Both the position numbers and the translations under genes were made by a program. From Bradyrhizobium zhengyangense (GTDB lineage Bacteria > Pseudomonadota > Alphaproteobacteria > Rhizobiales > Xanthobacteraceae): DNA of 64,000 nucleotides. Positions 43,078 through 51,056 of the stretch are shown piece by piece (positions within the stretch are counted from its first letter, which is position 1; every line of letters begins with the position of its first letter). The stretch spans positions 62,001 through 126,000 of the forward strand of contig NZ_JAKLUA010000013.1 in assembly GCF_022012435.1 (NCBI RefSeq), in the 5' to 3' direction. The notes beneath the pieces are model-generated. The model was not told the DNA's origin. It made no database searches and worked only from the letters and a program-made list of their open reading frames with translations.

Positions 43078-43473
43078 CCTGCATTCCTATGCAAATTCTT
43101 GCTTCTTTTTGGCGTTCAACGCAGGTGGAATTCTGCACTTCGATTTTTGTCCGCGCGAACCATGCCCGATGAGCTCGTTGCTTTGCAACACATCCTGACA
43201 CGTGTTTTGATTTTGGTTGACGATCTTGCGAGGCGCTGATGGTGCGGGCCTTGCGGCCATTGCGCGCGTGAGTGCAATCAACGTGCCGGTTGATTCATTG
43301 CCGAAATTTCCCGAATGATTCATGTCGCGCGGTGCATGGCGCGCCACGAGCCTGCCTTTCGGTAGTGGCCCTGGCCCAGCCTCTACCTGATGTTGCCGTC
43401 GCCGCGGCCATCTCCGTCACGAGTGCGGCGTAATCGCTCATCATGATCGCGTCGTTTTCGATAGGAACCCGTC
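43078..43473. other. Divergent control region of the Mo/W island
   Basis: About 395 bases between the HTH-PBP regulator and tupA without a gene. Visible items are a small hairpin GTTGC-TTT-GCAAC near 43180 and several A/T-rich patches near 43100-43150. No known molybdate (ModE) box or riboswitch was recognised; operators of the divergent regulator are expected here. Confidence 0.45.
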
Positions 43474-44307
43474 ATGGCCGTTCACCGACTGACCGTTGCA
43501 TTTGCGCTGCTCTGCGGCCTCGCCGGGGTCGTCGCGACATCGTCTGCCGAGGAGCGCGGGATTGTCCTGGCCTCGACGACATCGACACAGGAATCGGGCC
43601 TGCTCGACTATTTGCTGCCCGTCGTCCGCGACAAGATCGGCATCGAGGTGACGGTGATCGCACGCCGGAGCGACGAGGTGCTCGACGGCGCGCGCCGGGG
43701 TGAGGCCGACGTGGTGTTGTTGCATGCCCGGCCGCAAGAGGAGAAATTCGTTGCCGATGGTTTTGCCACCAAACGCTACGACGTGATGTACAACGATTTC
43801 GTGCTGCTCGGGCCGAAGAGTGATCCCGCGGGCGTGAAGGGCAAGGACATCGCCACCGCGCTGAAAGCAATCGAGGCCAAGGGTGCGCCGTTCGTGACGC
43901 GCGGCGATCGTTCCGGCACCCACGCGGCGGAACTCGCACTCTGGATCGTTGCCGGCATCGACATCGCCAGCGCCAAGGGCGCCTGGTATCGGGAGAGCGG
44001 GCAGGGCATGACCGCGGCGCTCGACGCCGCGCGTACGGCGAACGCCTACATGCTCGCGGATCGTGCCAGCTGGATCTCGTACAGGGATCGTGGCGACCTC
44101 GACGTCATCGTCGAGGGTGACAAGCGGTTGCTCAACCAATATGGTGTGATGCTGGTGAACCCGGAAAAGTTTCCGGACGTGAAGAAGGATCTGGGCCAGA
44201 CCTTCATCAATTGGCTGATCTCTCCAGAGGGGCAGGCGGCGATCGCCGGCTACAAGGTCGACGGGCAGCAGGTGTTCTTTCCGAACGCGGACAAATCGCG
44301 CGGCTGA
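43474..44307 (+). CDS. tupA: Tungstate/molybdate-type ABC binding protein TupA
   Basis: Secreted oxyanion-binding protein of 277 residues. Signal peptide to about TSSA-EERG. The mature start ILASTTSTQESGLLDYLLP holds the TTST motif that marks TupA and binds the oxyanion; later RGDRSGTHAAELALW is the second binding segment. AGGAA precedes the ATG. No TupB/TupC genes follow; instead a MoeA-like gene begins 54 bases later. Tungstate preference is typical of TupA but cannot be read from sequence alone. Confidence 0.88.
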   Translation: MAVHRLTVAFALLCGLAGVVATSSAEERGIVLASTTSTQESGLLDYLLPVVRDKIGIEVTVIARRSDEVLDGARRGEADVVLLHARPQEEKFVADGFATKRYDVMYNDFVLLGPKSDPAGVKGKDIATALKAIEAKGAPFVTRGDRSGTHAAELALWIVAGIDIASAKGAWYRESGQGMTAALDAARTANAYMLADRASWISYRDRGDLDVIVEGDKRLLNQYGVMLVNPEKFPDVKKDLGQTFINWLISPEGQAAIAGYKVDGQQVFFPNADKSRG

Positions 44308-44361
44308 CGGCCGAAGTACGTGCGGTTGCCAAACCGCCCGATGCGTGGTCCATCATGAGGC

Positions 44362-45468
44362 ATGACCCAGCGCTTGCCGCCCTCGCTGACGCCGCTCGCT
44401 ACCGCGCTCGCTGCGCTGCTGCGCGGCGTCACCCCCGTCACAGTGCAGGAATTGCCGCTGATTGAAGCGGCCGGCTGTGCTTCCGCGGGCATGCCATTGC
44501 TGCCGGCCCATCCGCCGCGCGACATCGCTGCAGTGGACGGCTGGGCGCTTTGCGCCAGCGACCTCGTCGGCGCATCCTCCTATTCGCCGCTGCCTCTGGC
44601 CGGGCTTCCAGTGTGGGTTGAGGCCGGCGATGCGCTGCCGGCGGGATGTGATTGCGTGCTCGATGTCGACGTCATCGAGGTGTCAGGCCCGCTTGCCCAG
44701 GTCCTGGCAGAGGGCATTCCGGGACAGGGCGTTGCGCGTGCGGGCGGCGATGTCGCCGAAAGCACGCCTGCGGCCGCGGCGGGATGTCCCGTCGACGCGG
44801 CGGCTCTGCTGCTCGCGCGCGTTGCGGGTGCGGACAAGCTGAGTGTCAGGCGGCCGCGGCTGCGCATCGTCAACGTGCCGGGCCCAACTGTGACGCTGCA
44901 GATGATCGCCGACCTCGCAAGCGCGGCAGGATTGGATGTGAGCGCGCATGAAGCCACGTCGCGCGATGCGGCGTCGATCGCGGCGGCGCTCGATGTCTCG
45001 GCTTGCGATCTCCTGGTGACGATCGGCGGCAGCGGCGTCGGTCGCGCGGATGCCGCGGTGACGGCGCTGGCCGAGCGCGGGGCGAAGCTTGCCCACGGTC
45101 TTGCGCTCCAGCCTGGACGGACCGCAGCCGCTGGTCGGCTCGGAAGCATTCCCGTCGTCGTCTTGCCCGGCTCGCCCGCCCAGGCACTCGCAGTTTGGTT
45201 GGCGCTTGTGCTTCCGCTCATCGACAGAATGTCGGCGCGGCGGCCACGTCGCGCAGTGACCTTGCCGCTTGCGCGCAAGATCGCCTCCAGCGTCGGCATT
45301 GCCGAAATCGCGCTATTGGCGGAGGAACATAAAACGTGGATGCCGCTTGCCATGGGCGAATGGCCGCTGCACGCGATCGCCCGGTCCGATGCATGGCTGC
45401 TTATTCCCGCCAGCAACGAGGGATTTGCGGCGGGCGAGCCAGTCGATGCTTATTTGATGCGGGAATGA
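44362..45468 (+). CDS. MoeA-like molybdopterin-binding protein, divergent
   Basis: Protein of 368 residues, shorter than MoeA (about 410). Recognisable parts are RDIAAVDGWALCASD (MoeA: FDNSAMDGYA), ACDLLVTIGGSGVGRADAAV (MoeA: GGVSVGExDxV, with the Glu lost) and VVVLPGSPAQALAVW. Key residues for metal insertion in the GGVSTGE loop are changed, so it may bind molybdopterin without full transferase activity. It follows tupA and precedes the MoeA-PBP fusion by one base, in one operon. Confidence 0.82.
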   Translation: MTQRLPPSLTPLATALAALLRGVTPVTVQELPLIEAAGCASAGMPLLPAHPPRDIAAVDGWALCASDLVGASSYSPLPLAGLPVWVEAGDALPAGCDCVLDVDVIEVSGPLAQVLAEGIPGQGVARAGGDVAESTPAAAAGCPVDAAALLLARVAGADKLSVRRPRLRIVNVPGPTVTLQMIADLASAAGLDVSAHEATSRDAASIAAALDVSACDLLVTIGGSGVGRADAAVTALAERGAKLAHGLALQPGRTAAAGRLGSIPVVVLPGSPAQALAVWLALVLPLIDRMSARRPRRAVTLPLARKIASSVGIAEIALLAEEHKTWMPLAMGEWPLHAIARSDAWLLIPASNEGFAAGEPVDAYLMRE

Positions 45469-45469
45469 T

Positions 45470-47431
45470 ATGGGTTCCGGCATGACGATGATCCCGAAGC
45501 CACCAGATCGCAGCGCGCTCGAGCAGGAGCAATTCCTCAAAATCCTCTCGCGCGAGGAGGCGCTGGCGCGCTTCGACGCTGCGCTGTTTCCGCGTCCGAT
45601 CCCGAATGAGGTCCGCAAGCTTGCCGGTGCACTCGACGCGCCCCTCGCCGAAGACATCACTGCACCAATCGACGTGCCGCCGTTCGATCGCTCCAATGTC
45701 GACGGCTTTGCCGTGCGCTCGGCGGATCTTTCAGTCGCTGGCGAAGGCGCGCCCGTGCGGCTGGCGCTGAACCGCGAGATCATTCACTGCGGCACCGCAC
45801 CGATGCTGCAAGTGATGACAGGAACCGCAACGCCGATCGCGACCGGCGGCCCGCTACCGCGCGGCGCCGACGCCGTCGTCATGGTCGAGCACACCCAGCC
45901 GTCCGGCCTTGATGCGATCGATGTCCGTCGCGCAGTCTCGCCGGGGCAGTTCGTCTCGTACGCTGGCTCCGACATCGCGCGCGGCGAAGCGCTGCTGCGC
46001 GCTGGCACGATCATCGGCTCGCGCGAGATCGGCATGCTGGCGGCCTGCGGCATCGCAGAGGTGAGAATTGCACGGAAGCTGCGAGTTGCCGTGATCTCCA
46101 CTGGCGACGAGCTCGTGCAGCCCGGCGAGGCGCTTGCGCCGGCCGCGATCTACGACACCAATGGTGCGATTGTCGCAGCTGCGATCAACGAGAATGGCGG
46201 CGAGGCGATATTGCTCGGCGCGATTCCCGACGATGAAGCCAGGCTGGAGGCCGCGATGCGCGAGGCGCTGGCCAATGCCGACATGCTGGTGCTGTCGGGC
46301 GGCACGTCGAAGGGCGCGGGCGACCTGTCGCATCGCATCATCGGCCGACTGGGCAAACCGGGGATTATCGCGCATGGCGTGGCGCTCAAGCCCGGCAAGC
46401 CGCTCTGCCTTGCGGTCTGCGACGGCAAGCCGGTGGTGATCCTGCCGGGCTTTCCGACCTCGGCGATGTTCACCTTCCACGACATGATCGTGCCGGCGTT
46501 GCGCAAGATGGCGGGATTGCCGCCGCGCGCCGATGCCAAGGTGAGCGCAACCGTGCCGGTGCGTATTGCATCCGAGCTGGGCCGCACTGAATTCGTGATG
46601 GTCTCGCTGGTCGAGGGCAAGGACGGGCTGATCGCCTATCCCTCCGGCAAGGGCTCCGGTGCGATCACGTCGTTCGCGCAGGCCGATGGCTTTCTGCGCA
46701 TCGATGCGCTCGCCGACCAGATGCCGGCGGGGACGAATGCCGAGGTGACTCTGTTCACGCCGCATGTGCGGGTGCCAGATCTCGTCATCGTCGGCAGCCA
46801 TTGCACTGGCCTCGATCTCGTGACTGCGCCGCTCGCCCATGCGGGCCTCTCCGTGCGCTCGATTGCCGTTGGCAGTCTCGGTGGCCTGGCGGCGGCCAGA
46901 CGCGGCGAATGCGATCTCGCGCCGATCCATCTGTTCGACGACAAGAGCGAGACCTACAACACGCCTTACCTCGTCGAGGGGCTCGAGCTCGTGCCGGGAT
47001 GGCGGCGGATGCAAGGCATTGTCTTCCGCAAGGACGACAAGCGTTTTGAGGGGCTCGGCGCAAAGGAGGCCGTTGCTGCCGCGGTCGCCGACCCCGCCTG
47101 CATCATGGTCAACCGCAACCAGGGTGCCGGCACGCGTATCCTGATCGACCGGCTGCTCGGCGGCGCGCGCCCGGAAGGCTATTGGAACCAGCCGCGCTCG
47201 CACAACGCGGTTGCCGCGGCCGTCGCGCAGCACCGTGCCGACTGGGGCATGACCATCGCGCCGGTCGCCCATGCGGCCAATCTCGGTTTCATTCCGTTCG
47301 CGGAAGAGCATTATGACTTTGCCTTGGTGACGTCGCGCAAGCAGCGCCCCGCGGTACAGGCCTTCCTTGACGCCCTCGGCTCGGACGAGGCGCGCACGGC
47401 ACTTGAGCGAGCGGGCTTCCGGCCCGCATAG
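45470..47431 (+). CDS. MoeA-PBP fusion: molybdopterin molybdenumtransferase with LysR/PBP-like C-terminal domain
   Basis: Protein of 653 residues. The first 430 residues are MoeA: PPFDRSNVDGFAVRSAD, EHTQPSGLD, FSTGDE-type VISTGDELVQPGE, VLSGGTSKGAGDLSHRI and LPGFPTSAMFTFHD. The last 210 residues are a PBP-like domain starting VPDLVIVGSHCTGLDLVTA with NRNQGAGTRILIDRLL, the same type as in the regulator at 42184. Such fusions are known in archaea and some bacteria and are thought to bind Mo/W or sense it. It inserts metal into adenylated molybdopterin, by family; Mo versus W not determined. Confidence 0.88.
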   Translation: MGSGMTMIPKPPDRSALEQEQFLKILSREEALARFDAALFPRPIPNEVRKLAGALDAPLAEDITAPIDVPPFDRSNVDGFAVRSADLSVAGEGAPVRLALNREIIHCGTAPMLQVMTGTATPIATGGPLPRGADAVVMVEHTQPSGLDAIDVRRAVSPGQFVSYAGSDIARGEALLRAGTIIGSREIGMLAACGIAEVRIARKLRVAVISTGDELVQPGEALAPAAIYDTNGAIVAAAINENGGEAILLGAIPDDEARLEAAMREALANADMLVLSGGTSKGAGDLSHRIIGRLGKPGIIAHGVALKPGKPLCLAVCDGKPVVILPGFPTSAMFTFHDMIVPALRKMAGLPPRADAKVSATVPVRIASELGRTEFVMVSLVEGKDGLIAYPSGKGSGAITSFAQADGFLRIDALADQMPAGTNAEVTLFTPHVRVPDLVIVGSHCTGLDLVTAPLAHAGLSVRSIAVGSLGGLAAARRGECDLAPIHLFDDKSETYNTPYLVEGLELVPGWRRMQGIVFRKDDKRFEGLGAKEAVAAAVADPACIMVNRNQGAGTRILIDRLLGGARPEGYWNQPRSHNAVAAAVAQHRADWGMTIAPVAHAANLGFIPFAEEHYDFALVTSRKQRPAVQAFLDALGSDEARTALERAGFRPA

Positions 47432-47475
47432 ACGACGCGGCATCCAAGCCGCGCGCGACACAGGGTGGGGACGCG

Positions 47476-48603
47476 ATGGCAAGGCCGCTTTCGGTTGCGA
47501 TTATTGGTGCCGGCATGGGCGGGCTCGCGACCGCCGCGGCGCTCAGGCGCGTCGGCATCGACGTGATGGTCTACGAGCAGGCCTCGCAGTTTGCCCGCAT
47601 CGGCGCCGGAATTCAGATCGGCTGCAATGCGATGAAAGTGCTGCGGGCGCTGGGGCTAGAGAAGCGGATGCGCGAGCAGTCGTTCTATCCGCGCTCTTGG
47701 AATAACCGCCATTGGAAGAGCGGCGACATCAAGTTCGACATGATTTTTGGTGAAAGCGCGGAGGAGAGGTTCGGCGCGCCCTATCTGCTCGCACACCGCG
47801 GCGATCTCCATGCGGCGCTGGCGAGCGTGGTGCCGGAAGAGTGCATGAGGCTCAACCACAGGCTTGTCGGTCTCGATGAGACAAATGAGGGCGTCCGGCT
47901 CAGCTTTGCCAATGGCAGCAGCGCCGTTGCTGATGCTGTGGTCGGTGCGGATGGTGTTCATTCAGCCGTACGGGACATCCTGTTCAAGACAGCGCCGGTC
48001 AAATTCACCGGGCGCATTGCCTATCGCACCGTCTATCCCGCCGCACTGCTCGGCGAGAAAATCGACGATTGCACCAAATGGTGGGGCGAGGACCGCCATA
48101 TCGTGATCTATTACGTGAAGCCTGACCGTAGCGAGGTCTATCTCGTCACCAGCCAGCCGGAGCCGGACTTCCGCATCGAGTCCTGGTCGGCGAAGGGGGA
48201 CGTACAGGATCTGCGCGCCTCCTTCGAAGGCTTTCATCCGCAAGTCGGCAAGGTGCTGGCGGCATGTCCCGACGTGCACAAATGGGCGATCATGGATCGT
48301 GATGCGCTCGAGTGCTGGGCCGACGGCAAGGTGACGCTGCTCGGCGATGCCTGCCATCCGATGACGCCCTATATGGCGCAAGGCGCGGCCATGGCGATCG
48401 AGGACGCCGCGGTGTTGTCGCGCTGCCTCGACGGCATCGACCGCGACGGCGTCGCAGATGCCTTCCGCCGCTTTGAGGGGACACGCAAGGAGCGAACGAC
48501 GCGAGTGCAGGAGACCTCGCGCGCCAATATCTGGCTGCGGGAGCGGACCGATACGAGTTGGGTTTACGGTTATGATGCCTGGTCGGTGCCGCTGGCGGCC
48601 TGA
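47476..48603 (+). CDS. FAD-dependent monooxygenase, NicC-like (6-hydroxynicotinate 3-monooxygenase family)
   Basis: Flavin hydroxylase of 375 residues. FAD loop VAIIGAGMGGLATAAALRR, arginine HRGDLHAAL, ADGVHSAVRD (DG motif) and TLLGDACHPMTPYMAQGAAMA (GD motif). Several stretches, such as KWWGEDRHIVIYY, VQETSRANIWL and SWVYGYD, match NicC of Pseudomonas nicotinate degradation as I remember it. It lies 44 bases after the MoeA-PBP gene. Other nicotinate genes (nicAB, nicX) are absent here, so the substrate may be another hydroxylated aromatic acid. Its link to the cofactor island could be a Mo-hydroxylase pathway. Confidence 0.85.
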   Translation: MARPLSVAIIGAGMGGLATAAALRRVGIDVMVYEQASQFARIGAGIQIGCNAMKVLRALGLEKRMREQSFYPRSWNNRHWKSGDIKFDMIFGESAEERFGAPYLLAHRGDLHAALASVVPEECMRLNHRLVGLDETNEGVRLSFANGSSAVADAVVGADGVHSAVRDILFKTAPVKFTGRIAYRTVYPAALLGEKIDDCTKWWGEDRHIVIYYVKPDRSEVYLVTSQPEPDFRIESWSAKGDVQDLRASFEGFHPQVGKVLAACPDVHKWAIMDRDALECWADGKVTLLGDACHPMTPYMAQGAAMAIEDAAVLSRCLDGIDRDGVADAFRRFEGTRKERTTRVQETSRANIWLRERTDTSWVYGYDAWSVPLAA

Positions 48604-48815
48604 GCGGCCGCCTCGCGCGCCCGCTCTCGTTCCTCGGCTTCCGCAAGCGCGCGCTGCGCTGCGGGCGGCAGCGGCCTCGGGTCCGGCGGGACGTCGACGA
48701 TTTTGTCGCTGCCCGTGGCTTGTTGGCTCAGCCGCTTGGTGCTGTCGATCGCCTTCGAGAGATCGAACACGAAGTCGACGACTGCGAATATGGCATTCAG
48801 AAGAGAGTCGGCCAT
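48570..48815 (-). CDS. Hypothetical small protein, overlapping convergent gene
   Basis: Open frame of 81 residues (MADSLLNAIFAVVDFVFDLS start) with an amphipathic, hydrophobic N-terminal 25 residues and an Ala/Glu/Arg-rich helical tail. It overlaps the 3' end of the monooxygenase gene by 34 bases. Ribosome site weak. I include it because N-terminal composition looks membrane-associated and third-position bias fits; it may be spurious. Confidence 0.45.
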   Translation of the reverse strand: MADSLLNAIFAVVDFVFDLSKAIDSTKRLSQQATGSDKIVDVPPDPRPLPPAAQRALAEAEERERAREAAAQAASGTDQAS

Positions 48816-48885
48816 GGCTGATCCGGAATGCACCCCGATCAGTAGTCGCAGCTCGTCTCGGTCCGGTTCGATGTCCCGTCAAATG

Positions 48886-49536
48886 CTAGGATGCCGCATC
48901 CAGCGCCGCGAGACGCTCGGCTTCCGTGATGTCCTCGACCGTGTTGGCATTGAAGAATGGATCGAGCGGCTCGACCGGCCATGTCACTGTCGCGAGCGGA
49001 TAGCGCGCGGTCCAGCGATCGATCTTGCGGAGATCCTCGACCACCAGGGCGTGACGCAGCTCGTTGCGCAAGGCGACGCGCCACAGGCCGATCACCGGAT
49101 GCGACTGGTCGCCTGATGCAGCTACGGCGAGCTGCGCATTTTCTTGCTCACGTGCTTCATGCAGGCGTGCGACGAGATCACGCGGCAGGAACGGACAGTC
49201 GCCGGCCGCGCTGAGTACCCATTCGATCTCCGGCCGATTTTTTGCAGTCCAGTCGAGCGCCGCGAGGATGCCAGCGAGCGGACCGGGGAAGCCGGGCACG
49301 TCGTCGGCGATCACCTGCAAGCCAAACGCAGCGAAGCGCGCGGGATCGCCATTGGCATTCAGGATCAACCCGTCGCATTGCGGCGAAAGGCGCGCGATCA
49401 CGCGCTCCAGGATAGTGCGGCCGCCGATGGTCCGCATCGGCTTGTCGCCACCGCCCATGCGACGTGCAAGGCCGCCAGCGAGCAGCACGCCAAGAGTCGG
49501 TGGAACGCGCGTTGCCGGAATGTCAGTCGTCACCAC
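48886..49536 (-). CDS. mobA: Molybdenum cofactor guanylyltransferase MobA
   Basis: Enzyme of 216 residues that attaches GMP to Mo-molybdopterin to make MGD, needed by formate dehydrogenase. N-terminal nucleotide loop GVLLAGGLARRMGGGDKPM and WVLSAAGDCPFLP (metal Asp) are diagnostic. GTG at 49536 (or the next GTG at 49533) overlaps the end of fdhD by 14 bases, so the two are translationally coupled. Confidence 0.93.
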   Translation of the reverse strand: MVTTDIPATRVPPTLGVLLAGGLARRMGGGDKPMRTIGGRTILERVIARLSPQCDGLILNANGDPARFAAFGLQVIADDVPGFPGPLAGILAALDWTAKNRPEIEWVLSAAGDCPFLPRDLVARLHEAREQENAQLAVAASGDQSHPVIGLWRVALRNELRHALVVEDLRKIDRWTARYPLATVTWPVEPLDPFFNANTVEDITEAERLAALDAAS

Positions 49537-50413
49537 TCTCGCCCTTGCGCTTGTGCCTCGCCGATTCCTCTTCGACGTAAGCGAGGTTCTGGTCGTAGAC
49601 GATCCGCTCCTCGCCGGCGAGCGCGATGAAGCGTTTTCCGCGGGTGCGCCCGACCAGAGTCAGGCCCACTTGGCGTGCGAGATCGACGCCCCAGGCGGTG
49701 AAGCCGGACCGCGACACCAGGATAGGAATGCCCATGCGTACGGTCTTGATCACCATCTCAGAGGTGAGACGGCCGGTGGTGTACAGAATCTTATCGGAGG
49801 CATCGACGCCGTGGCGGTACATCCAGCCTGCGATCTTGTCGACCGCGTTATGGCGGCCGACGTCCTCAGTATAGCACAGCGGCTCACCCTCCTTGCACAG
49901 CACGCAGCCGTGGATCGCGCCGGCCTCGAGATAGAGCGATGGCATGGTGTTGATGGTTTGCGTCATCTGGTAGAGCCAGGAGGTGCGTAGCTCCGCCTTC
50001 GGCAGCGCGACACTCTCGACCGCTTCCAACAGATCGCCGAAGGCGGTGCCCTGCGCGCAGCCTGAAGTCTGCGTGCGCTTCTTGAGCTTCGCCTCGAAAT
50101 TGGTGTGATGCTCGGTGCGCACCACCACGACCTGGAGGTCGTCGTCGTATTCGACCTCGGTAACAGCGTCATCATATTTCAGCATGTTCTGGTTCAGCAG
50201 ATAGCCGAGAGCCAGATACTCCGGATAGTCGCCGATCGTCATCATGGTGACGATTTCCTGCGAATTCAGGTAGAGCGTCAGCGGCCGCTCCATCGGCACC
50301 TTGATCTCGACCCTGGCGCCGGTCTGGTCGGTCCCGGTCACGCTCTGGGTCAGGCGCGGGTCGTCGGGATTGGGGATAATCAGGGGCACCGGGGCCTTGT
50401 CGATCTTCATCAT
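49523..50413 (-). CDS. fdhD: Formate dehydrogenase accessory sulfurtransferase FdhD
   Basis: Protein of 296 residues that delivers sulfur to the bis-MGD cofactor of formate dehydrogenase. Family blocks: ALGYLLNQNML, VGRHNAVDKIAGWM (substrate-binding), LYTTGRLTSEMVIKT and SRSGFTAWGVDLARQVGLTLVG. At the expected CxxC loop only one cysteine is present (TSGCAQG, Cys119); E. coli FdhD has two there. First gene of the fdhD-mobA operon, divergent from mobB-moeA-tusA with about 106 bases between starts. Confidence 0.93.
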   Translation of the reverse strand: MMKIDKAPVPLIIPNPDDPRLTQSVTGTDQTGARVEIKVPMERPLTLYLNSQEIVTMMTIGDYPEYLALGYLLNQNMLKYDDAVTEVEYDDDLQVVVVRTEHHTNFEAKLKKRTQTSGCAQGTAFGDLLEAVESVALPKAELRTSWLYQMTQTINTMPSLYLEAGAIHGCVLCKEGEPLCYTEDVGRHNAVDKIAGWMYRHGVDASDKILYTTGRLTSEMVIKTVRMGIPILVSRSGFTAWGVDLARQVGLTLVGRTRGKRFIALAGEERIVYDQNLAYVEEESARHKRKGESGDD

Positions 50414-50519
50414 GGTCGCGACGTTAGCATGACATTCGCCTCAAGCCGATATAAGCATGCGCACGACGATGGAGAAGGCGGTTCCGGCGCGTCATGCTGC
50501 CGGCGGAGATCGAGTTGCG

Positions 50520-51047
50520 ATGAAAGTCATCGGCCTTGCAGGCTGGAGCGGTGCGGGCAAGACCACGCTGTTGACGCGGCTGATCCCGCATTTCAACGCA
50601 CAAGGCCTGCGCGTCTCCGTCATCAAGCATGCCCATCATCAGTTCGACGTCGATGTGCCCGGCAAGGATTCCTGGCGCCACCGCGAGGCCGGTGCGGCCG
50701 AGGTGCTGGTGGCATCGTCGAACCGCTGGGCCCTGATGCATGAGTTGCGCGGCGCGGCCGAGCCGCGGTTGCCGGAACTTCTCAGCAAGCTGTCCGCGGT
50801 CGATCTCGTCATGGTCGAAGGCTTCAAGCGCGAGCCGCATCGCAAGATCGAGGTGCATCGCGCCGCCAATGCCAAGCCGCTGCTGTTCCCTGATGATCCC
50901 GGCATTGTCGGGATTGCGACCGACACTGCGGTTGAAACCCGGCTGCCGACTGTCCATCTCGATGATATCGAGGCTGTGGCGGCTCTCATGCTGCGTGCCG
51001 CGATACAGGTCGAGGATGCGATGGCAAGAAGCGCGGCGACGCGCTGA
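50520..51047 (+). CDS. mobB: Molybdopterin-guanine dinucleotide biosynthesis protein MobB
   Basis: GTP-binding P-loop protein of 175 residues. VIGLAGWSGAGKTTLLTRLI is the Walker A start; KHAHHQFDVDVPGKDSWRHREAGA is the typical MobB block, and DLVMVEGFKREPHRKIEVHR the third. ATG at 50520 begins the fold; the frame opens 63 bases earlier. Followed 9 bases later by moeA. Confidence 0.92.
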   Translation: MKVIGLAGWSGAGKTTLLTRLIPHFNAQGLRVSVIKHAHHQFDVDVPGKDSWRHREAGAAEVLVASSNRWALMHELRGAAEPRLPELLSKLSAVDLVMVEGFKREPHRKIEVHRAANAKPLLFPDDPGIVGIATDTAVETRLPTVHLDDIEAVAALMLRAAIQVEDAMARSAATR

Positions 51048-51056
51048 CGAGGCACC

